A stretch of DNA of 64,000 bases from Strongylocentrotus purpuratus (Eukaryota > Echinodermata > Echinoidea > Camarodonta > Strongylocentrotidae). The notes below the pieces were generated by a model, which saw only the letters and a list, made by a program, of their open reading frames with translations, ran no database searches and was not told the DNA's origin. Each line of letters begins with the position of its first letter. The stretch's first letter is position 1. Below, piece after piece: positions 57,959-64,000 of the stretch. Location: positions 18,430,254 through 18,494,253 of the forward strand of contig NW_022145606.1 in assembly GCF_000002235.5 (NCBI RefSeq), read 5' to 3'. Both the position numbers and the translations under genes were made by a program.

Positions 57959-58167
57959 CACTCTTGCGATAATAAGTGACGACTTTCGCAGTCTCTGGCT
58001 TTGTGAATATACCACAATGGGGCATCGTTACTGTCACTGGAATGTCAAAGGTTGCATCGGAGGGCGACATCCTCAAGCCGACGGAAATGATGGCTTCCGT
58101 TTCCTTCAGCACCAACTCAGGTGGAATGTCATGGATTGGTTCGACGATGACGTCCTTTGCTCTGTAA
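57959..58167 (-). pseudogene. Gene A-prime exon: truncated ZU5
   Basis: 209 bp remaining of a 480-bp exon; only one base differs from gene A over this length by eye (at the position matching 14740). The break is at TAA, the target of the inserted element. Confidence 0.9.
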
Positions 58168-58290
58168 AGGCCCGGTCACACAGGGAGGACGCATGGGGAA
58201 CGCACGGCCAGCGCATGGGAAATTTGCAATTTTGGCCAGTGCGTTGTCGTGCGCCCAACTTTTGTCGAAGCTACAGCGAGCTGACACCAA

Positions 58291-58504
58291 ATGCATAGCG
58301 TGTTGCTAGCGCGCTGGACGCATACAGGGCGCACACAGGGCGCATACAGGGCGCATACAGGCCGTATCCAGAGCGCACATGTTAAAAACTTCCACGAATG
58401 CACAGCGTGTTGCTAGCGCGCTGGACGCATACAGGGCGCACACAGGGCGCATACAGGGCGCATACAGGCCGTATCCAGAGCGCACATGTTAAAAACTTCC
58501 ACAT
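58291..58504. repeat. 107-bp tandem duplication near Harbinger left end
   Basis: Two units, 58291-58397 and 58398-58504, starting ATGCAYAGCGTGTTGCTAGC and ending in ACTTCCAC; only one internal difference was seen. Each unit holds several GGGCGCATACA repeats. A recent duplication in the subterminal region where transposase or the MADF protein may bind. Confidence 0.9.
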
Positions 58505-58896
58505 TCAAATACATACAAGAATAACATTTACAAATATCATTATTAGTATTATTATTATTTATTTGATCAATCGTAAAACATACAATGAATATAACAATCA
58601 AATAATACATAGATATTTCATCAAACACACAAACAGCTTTAGGAAGGTGGAGAGGGGAGAGAGAAGGATACAATCTGCTGGTCAGGGGTTACAAAAGCAA
58701 TTGAAATTGCTATAATACAAAATCAAGGATTAAAAACGGCTGGGATGCTCTATTCAGAACCTTTATTAAAATGGCTTTGTTCTTCCTAGAGGTCACGTAA
58801 CTGTGCATATTGAAAGTGGCAGCTCGTCTCGCTTGCGTTTGTAGTCATATCAAAGTAGCACAGCGACGAGTGTACAACTCAACTTAGCTCTTCAAA

Positions 58897-60669
58897 ATGC
58901 CTCCCAAGAGGATGAACCCAACGTGTACGAACCTCAAGAAGAAGACGCCTTCTCCTGTTGCTGGTGGCCGCGGTCGTAGAGGCAGGGGTCGTGGAGGAAG
59001 GGGCAGATGTAGAGTCAAAGAGGTACCCAGCCTTGACCCTGCTCAGCTACCCAGCCTTGAACCCGCTCAGCTGCCCAGCCTGGACCCTGCTCAGCTGCCC
59101 GGCCTCGACCCTGCTGAGCTGCCAAGCCTGGACCCTGCTGTTGTCGTCGAGGATGCTGAGGATGCTACACACTCTCCATCCGCATCCCCTCAGTACTCCC
59201 CTACTCACTCACGCGCTGGGTCAGTAGACAGCCAAGCATCGCTGGCATCGCAGGCTTCATCTGTCAAGAGCAAGAAGGACAAAAAGGCCAACAAGCTGTC
59301 CGATGACGAGGAAGAATTAATGGTCGCCTTCTTGGAAGAGAACGAAATGATATGGAACAAGAAGGTGACGCATTACAGAAGACCAGACATGAAGAACGCT
59401 GCATGGCAGAAGCAGGCAGAAACCATGTCCAAGGAAGTCTCTCATCTGCAAGGGTGGTTCAAGGGCATGAGAGACAACTTCGCACGCCTGGAAAAGCTGC
59501 CCAAGTCCGGGTCCGGGCAACGGACATTCACAGAGAGGGAGCTCTGGACCTTGGAGAAGATGCACTTCCTCAAAAAGATAACTTATCACACACCTGAGCC
59601 AGTTAGCAGTGTAAGTACAGCTACATACTGTTAGACGTTTGATACTTTTTATGTAAATGCAGATCATTACTATCAGATGGTTCAATATATCAAAAGTAAT
59701 CTATTATAGGTCCAATGTATCTCAACATAAATTTGTAGTCAATTTTGCATTAGCATTTTTGCATTCATTTTACTTATGATCTGTATTATTTTGTACTTGC
59801 AGGTTCAGGATACGATCCATGCACACAGTGGCGATCTCTCGGCTGCTGAGGCTGAGTGCGCCATGATCGGTGCAGAGGCAGAAGAAGAGGAGGAGGAAGG
59901 TTGTCGGAAGGCTCAGCAAGTCGGCAAAAAAAGGAAGGGTGCAAAATCATCGGAGGACGCACTCATGGCCACATTACAGAAGCGGCTGCAGGAGTCTGGC
60001 CAGCAGATGCTCCAGCTACAGCAGGCAATGCGGCCACAGACACCGGAGGAAGTCTTTGGGACCTACGTCAAGGGGGTTCTAGTCAACTTGCCAAGAAAAA
60101 AATTCAAGAAGGCGCGCACGGCCATCAGCCGAATTCTTGAAGTTGCTATGGAGGATAGCGATGAGGAAGAGCCTCCATCAGTCACGCCGTCATCCTTCTC
60201 ACGAGCAGGATCCTCCCAACCCAGATGTGCTCCAACCTTCTCGTCCTCTCCCAAGGCCGTCGAGGGGTGGCAGCCGGCCCCCGAGCTGTGGAAGAACACC
60301 AGGCCACCACCCGGGTCGACATGGCAGTCACAGGATTGCGGGTACATGGATAGGTACCAATCCGGCATGACCAACCAGATGGCACCTCCTCCTCCTGTTC
60401 CACCGCAGTTCGCCCAGCAACAGCAGCACCCCCTTCAGCGACACCAATACCCCCAGCAACGACATCAGTACCCGTTCTATCAGCAGCAACAGCACCACCA
60501 CTCCAAGAAGGGTTCTCACCAAGTCTCCACAAGCTGTGACCGTGACCTAGAAGATATCTCACACATCTCCGGGTTATCTGCGCTGCTGGAGACATCCCAT
60601 ACCTCAGGCCAGGTGACCCCCATGGATGTGGATACTTCCACGTTATCTAGTGCTGGTGAGAAGCAGTAG
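58897..60669 (+). CDS. Harbinger MADF/Myb-like DNA-binding protein, two exons
   Basis: Exon 1 is 58897-59610 and exon 2 is 59803-60669, joined in phase 0 by a 192-bp intron (donor GTAAGT, acceptor TACTTGCAG), giving 526 residues. Residues about 20-35 are Gly/Arg rich (GRGRRGRGRGGRGR). Residues about 41-80 are five 8-residue repeats of the type LPSLDPAQ. Residues 133-225 are a MADF or Myb/SANT-like domain (DEEELMVAFLEENEMIW, HYRRPDMKNAAWQKQAE, LQGWFKGMRDNFARLEK). Exon 2 is acidic, then Gln/His/Pro rich (QQQQH stretches). In Harbinger elements the Myb-like partner binds the transposon ends and carries the transposase to the nucleus. The start ATG has a good context (AAAATGC), and AATAAA sites follow at about 60798 and 60935. 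It faces the transposase gene. Confidence 0.9.
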
Positions 60670-61494
60670 GGAGATAGGGACTCGTGGTAGTAGCTCAAAT
60701 GATATAGAAGGATAATTTTGTTTTAACTCTTAAACATTGAGTTTTTTCTGCCTATTTTTACATGTTTATTGACTGTTAAGTTGTAAAACAAGTTGTAAAT
60801 AAAAGAAAGTATTGGTTATTGTTTGTTATCAAGAGTTAACATTAATTTTAATCAATAAGTTTTTATTTGCCCATTCTACTTAGTTATAAAGAAAAATGTA
60901 AACAAGTTTTTAGAAAAAGATCGTGTTGGCTATTTAATAAATATTTTGTTTGAACTTTAAAACAATGTGTTTGTGTTTGCTTATTTAACATGTTATGGAG
61001 TGGAGAGAGAGAGAGAGAGAGAGATAGAAAGAAAAAGAAAGAAGAAGAGGGAGAGAGAAGGATAGAGAGAGAAATGGAAATAGAAAGAGAGAGAGAGAGA
61101 AAGAGAGGGAGAGAGAGAGGGGTGAGAGTATTGTATATGCAAATAATGATGAAGACAAATGTCTATAAACCTCTCACAATTTTTCTGCTTTCATCTCTCT
61201 CTTTATCTCGCGTTCATATCTCTCTTCAATCTTCAATATTACCCCACATGAATTTGTTATCACCGAAAAGCGTGTTGAAGCCCTATTTGTAATGATTGTG
61301 TCATAATGGATTGTGCATAATACCTTAATAAGGGGCCAAGTCAAAATCGAAATGTTGCAAATATTCATTAAAAAAAAGGAGAATGAACCAATGACAATCA
61401 CACATGACCGCCTCGACTTAAAACATTATATCGACCCTCCAAATAAAAGGAGACATTACTATTCATGTTGTTGAGATAAAAACATAATCAAATT
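60670..61494. other. Intergenic region between the two Harbinger genes
   Basis: Contains poly(A) signals for the plus-strand gene, then a (GA)n microsatellite at 61000-61125. No further gene. Confidence 0.7.
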
Positions 61495-61835
61495 CAGGCG
61501 CGTACGCAGGATTTTTTCAAGGGGGGGGGGGGGGTTAACATTTTTAAATCGGGCCGAAAATTTCGCAACGACTCAGCCATCCGCTGATTAAGCGGGAGGG
61601 GGGGGGGGGGGGGGGGGGGGGAAGAGGACATTTTTTTTTTGGTCTCGAAATTTGAAAATTTGACATTTTGCTCCGTTGGGGGGGGGGGGGGTGTAAGGTC
61701 AACTTTTTTAGGTCAGCCATTGGTATAATTTTTTGTATTATTATTTTTGTTTTTATTTTTATAACAAAATATAAAAAAATTACCAAAGGGGGGGGGGGGG
61801 GGGTTAACCTCCACCCCCCCCTGCGTACCCGCCTG
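61495..61835. mobile_element. hAT-type MITE nested in Harbinger, perfect 8-bp target duplication
   Basis: Ends CAGGCGCGTACGCAGG and CCTGCGTACCCGCCTG, flanked on both sides by ATCAAATT (61487-61494 and 61836-61843). The interior alternates long G runs (up to about 20) with AT-rich DNA. 8-bp duplications and CAGG ends are typical of hAT elements. A diverged relative lies at 19585-19727. Confidence 0.92.
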
Positions 61836-61971
61836 ATCAAATTGTATGATTTTGCAACATTTTGTTTTTGACTCGTTTCGTGCAGTGCCCTCTATACCCA
61901 AACTCAACTATCCCTCTAAATGAATTCAACACAGTACTAGTAGTTAATTTTCAAAGGACATTTAGATATAC

Positions 61972-61977
61972 TTTATT
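61972..61977 (-). promoter_or_regulatory. Poly(A) signal of the Harbinger transposase gene
   Basis: AATAAA on the minus strand, 72 bp past the stop codon of the transposase frame, in an AT-rich context (TTTTTAATAAATAAAG). Confidence 0.6.
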
Positions 61978-62048
61978 TATTAAAAATATATCATTCAATC
62001 AGTCTCTGTATCCTTCCATATCCTTCCGAACTGCGGAGGTGGGGTGGT

Positions 62049-63341
62049 CTAGATCATCCTGTCTTGCCATGGAACTGAGCCGGCTTCGGAGTTGGCCCAA
62101 TGCTTGATGAGGTTCCTCTGCTTTTTTCCTTCCTTGCTGGAGGTGTTGTTGCCAGAGACTACTTGGGTGTCCTGCATGTCAAAGCCAGATCTCCACGCTC
62201 CTGGGACGAAGTCGCGACCCAGGTTCTCGGCACGGTCAAGCTGCTGGTTTTGCATTCCTGGATACCGAGTCCTCATAAGATTGTGGAGGATCATGCATGC
62301 TGTGACAATGAGCTTGACGGTCTCGGGCTGCTGCTGCATCGTGCTCAGGAGAACTTGGAATCGGTTGGCCAGGATGCCGAAGGCATTTTCGACGACCCTC
62401 CTGGCTCGGGAAAGCCGGTAGTTGTAGATGCGCTCCGGTCTCGTCAAACCCCGGAGGCTGTACGGCTTCATCATGGTGGGTCGTAGAGCGAAGGCATCAT
62501 CGCCAACGAAAAAGTAGGACATATCCTGGTTATCGTTAGGAAGAGGATCGGGATCAGGGAAGCCTAGACTGCCACCTTCAACGCATGCCTTCAGCTCAGA
62601 GGCATTGTAGATCTGAGCGTCTGATGCTGATCCCATACCACCGATGTCCGCCCAGATGAATCGGTAATCAGCATCAACGAGAGCCATGAGGACAACGGAG
62701 TAAAACCCTTTATAGTTGTAGTATAAGGAACCACTGTTGGAAGGACACTTGCAGTTGACGTGCTTTCCATCAAGTGCACCACAGGTATGAGGGAAGTTCC
62801 ACTTCTCCATGAACTTGTCAGATATGGCACGCCATTCCTCAGGGGTGGTGGGACACTTCATCATCTCATCCCTGTACTCTTTGATGATGGCTTGGCACAC
62901 TTCTGGGATGAGAAGGGATATAGTGTTGTGAGGCACTCTCCACCCATAGGACATTGAACGATACTTGGTTCCAGAGGCAAGATGCCGAAGAGTGAGGGCA
63001 AGCTTCAGGCCCGGATCAAGGGCATCTCTGTAGTTTGTTTTCTGCTTGGTGATTCTCGGGCCCACTCTGGTTAGCAGTTCGTCGAACATCTCTTGGGGCA
63101 CCCGCATGAAATTCTTGAAGGCTGCCTGGTCTTCGTTACGGAGTTCCATAAGAAGCTGATCATACAGGCCGAACTGTCGTCGCCTACCGATCCACGGTCG
63201 AACCCAGAATCTCCGTTGATTTCTTCTCTTTATCCTTCTCCTGATGACATGGACTTGGTGAATTGCCAGCTCCATGAGGTTCTGCTGATGTTGGAGAACC
63301 GCAATTTCGTATTGTAGGCGTAGCCTGTCGTGACCATCCAT
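62049..63341 (-). CDS. PIF/Harbinger DDE transposase, 430 aa
   Basis: Single open exon of the DDE_Tnp_4 (HARBI1-like) type. The N-terminus is basic (VIRRRIKRRNQRRFW, about 32-46). Residues about 105-150 form a helix-turn-helix-like region (LALTLRHLASGTKYRSMSYG). The catalytic motifs are present: D191 in CGALDGKHV, an Asp in FFVGDDAFAL (D281) and E318 in RRVVENAFGILANRF, the last two 37 apart. The length fits the family (about 350-450). The enzyme would cut and paste the element into 3-bp TWA targets, consistent with the TAA at 58165-58167. The start ATG has A at -3 and G at +4. No stop or shift is seen, so the copy may be active or very young. Confidence 0.95.
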   Translation of the reverse strand: MDGHDRLRLQYEIAVLQHQQNLMELAIHQVHVIRRRIKRRNQRRFWVRPWIGRRRQFGLYDQLLMELRNEDQAAFKNFMRVPQEMFDELLTRVGPRITKQKTNYRDALDPGLKLALTLRHLASGTKYRSMSYGWRVPHNTISLLIPEVCQAIIKEYRDEMMKCPTTPEEWRAISDKFMEKWNFPHTCGALDGKHVNCKCPSNSGSLYYNYKGFYSVVLMALVDADYRFIWADIGGMGSASDAQIYNASELKACVEGGSLGFPDPDPLPNDNQDMSYFFVGDDAFALRPTMMKPYSLRGLTRPERIYNYRLSRARRVVENAFGILANRFQVLLSTMQQQPETVKLIVTACMILHNLMRTRYPGMQNQQLDRAENLGRDFVPGAWRSGFDMQDTQVVSGNNTSSKEGKKQRNLIKHWANSEAGSVPWQDRMI

Positions 63342-63930
63342 CTTCTGATGTGTTTCTTCTAGACAAGATCAGTAAGAACCTCTGTCATCACACATGAGGG
63401 TCTGTGGAGAAGTGATGACGAGGTTGTTGTTGTTTGTTTGGTATTATCGGCGTTTCATTCTTTTTTAGAATATTTACGTAATAGGTGGGGCGGAACCCGT
63501 TTAAATTCCCTTTGGATACTCGCTCAGTACACGCCAGGTATACGCTAGGGACACGCAGGAAGGAAGTCGGGTGCGCTAGAGACACGTTCAGCACGCGTTC
63601 AGCAAGCTCACGTTCGCTGGACATGCGTTTGAAACGCGCTAGGTGTGCGCTAGGTGTGCGCTAGGCATTCGCTAGACGTCGGCCGGCGAACTCAGAACGT
63701 ATACACAGCGTGTGCTCCGCGCATGTCTGGCGCTGGTCTAGCGCGCTCCACGCATGTCTGGCGTGCCTTCGGCGTGTATATTCATGCGTCGAGCTCGGCG
63801 CACGTTTTTGAGCATGCTCAAAAAATCCCGACGCACACAGCGAATGACGACGCATGCATAGCGCTGGTCCAGCGTTGGTCCAGCGCGCTCGACGAACGAG
63901 TAACGAGTGATGACGCACGCCTAGCGAACA

Positions 63931-64000
63931 ACAACGCACTGGCCCAAATTGCAAATTTCCAATGCGCTGGCCGTGCGTTCCCCATGCGTCCTCCCTGTGT
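63931..64000. repeat. Right terminal inverted repeat of Harbinger (partial)
   Basis: The complement of this segment reads ACACAGGGAGGACGCATGGG onwards and follows 58178-58248 through GGAAATTTGCAATTT. The outermost 10 bases are outside the window. Confidence 0.92.

Larger units (their letters stand above)
42415..58167. repeat. Segmental duplication, copy 2
   Basis: Second copy of the gene A block, in direct orientation about 42-43 kb from copy 1. Relative to copy 1 it has gained a large satellite, a TTAA-target MITE, a LINE tail, a tRNA SINE, a palindromic TA-target MITE and a Harbinger element. It lacks the LINE at 2138-7007 and the MITE at 8262-8643. It should resume beyond the Harbinger element, outside the window. 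Confidence 0.93.
53357..58167 (-). pseudogene. Gene A-prime: second copy, cut in ZU5 by Harbinger
   Basis: Exons on the minus strand: 58167-57959 (3-prime part of ZU5), 57604-57366 (UPA), 56763-56653, 54946-54796, 54568-54469 and 53612-53357. All splice sites and phases seen in gene A are kept and no exon carries a stop, so the coding part was sound until the transposon entered the ZU5 exon after codon positions corresponding to gene A 14755. The Death-domain exon differs by a few residues (ARNIPS for ARYIPS, NNDCYMATM for NNDYYMTTM) and in the tail GGLLFTVIN. Introns have gained a SINE and a palindromic MITE. The rest of the gene should lie beyond the transposon, outside the window. Confidence 0.85.
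58168..64000. mobile_element. PIF/Harbinger transposon, apparently complete (right tip cut by window)
   Basis: The left end AGGCCCGGTCACACAGGGAG follows a TAA target (58165-58167). The last about 70 bases of the window are the inverted copy of 58178-58248 with few mismatches, so the element should end about 10 bp past the window with total length near 5.84 kb. It carries two convergent genes, a MADF/Myb-like protein (58897-60669, plus) and a DDE transposase (62049-63341, minus), both open. In Harbinger elements both proteins are needed for transposition. Subterminal regions are CG-rich with many short GCGC-containing repeats. A hAT MITE is nested at 61495-61835. Confidence 0.95.

Noticed and set aside
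59317-59685. Minus-strand frames opposite the MADF gene and the frames at 60063-60595
   Set aside because: Shadows of the GC-rich plus-strand coding exons.
61544-61907. Open frames across the G-rich MITE in Harbinger
   Set aside because: Poly-proline and poly-glycine translations of homopolymer runs only.

Overview
The window is animal nuclear DNA: AT-rich, with spliced genes, tRNA-derived SINEs, several LINE families, many small DNA transposons and satellite DNA. Ankyrin-ZU5-UPA-Death gene families together with this repeat set suggest a marine deuterostome, most likely an echinoderm such as a sea urchin. That assignment is inference from family knowledge, not a database match.

Two host genes lie on the minus strand. 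Gene B (about 37.7-21.25 kb) can be followed exon by exon with matching splice phases: one giant exon with 25 ankyrin repeats, five further ankyrin or linker exons, then ZU5, UPA and Death-domain exons. Gene A (15.4-10.97 kb) is a shorter relative whose visible part is linker-ZU5-UPA-Death. Both resemble intracellular death-fold adaptors of the UNC5/PIDD/ankyrin type. Gene B has an in-frame stop in its ZU5 exon, so it may be a pseudogene or encode a truncated protein.

The block holding gene A is duplicated. Copy 1 runs from before base 1 to at least 14755, and copy 2 runs from about 42.4 kb to 58167. Each copy serves as the empty-site reference for the other. This dates to after the duplication a 4.87 kb LINE and a 382 bp TTAA-target MITE in copy 1, and a 679 bp TTAA-target MITE, a tRNA SINE, a 744 bp palindromic TA-target (mariner-type) MITE, a LINE tail and a Harbinger transposon in copy 2. 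Copy 2 also carries a 3.8 kb 27-bp satellite with a 690-bp higher-order period; copy 1 keeps only a stub.

Copy 2 of gene A (gene A-prime) is cut inside its ZU5 exon by an apparently complete PIF/Harbinger element (58168 to about 64010). It encodes a MADF/Myb-like DNA-binding protein and a DDE transposase facing each other. The window stops about 10 bp short of its right end. A hAT-type MITE with a perfect 8-bp target duplication is nested inside it.

The remainder is decayed LINE sequence (15.8-18.2, 30.5-32.4, 38.0-40.1 and 41.2-42.7 kb), a CG-rich inverted-repeat element (20.4-21.1 kb), a 1.4 kb inverted-repeat element (24.65-26.05 kb), a repeat family carrying telomere-like TTAGGG tracts, and G-rich minisatellites.
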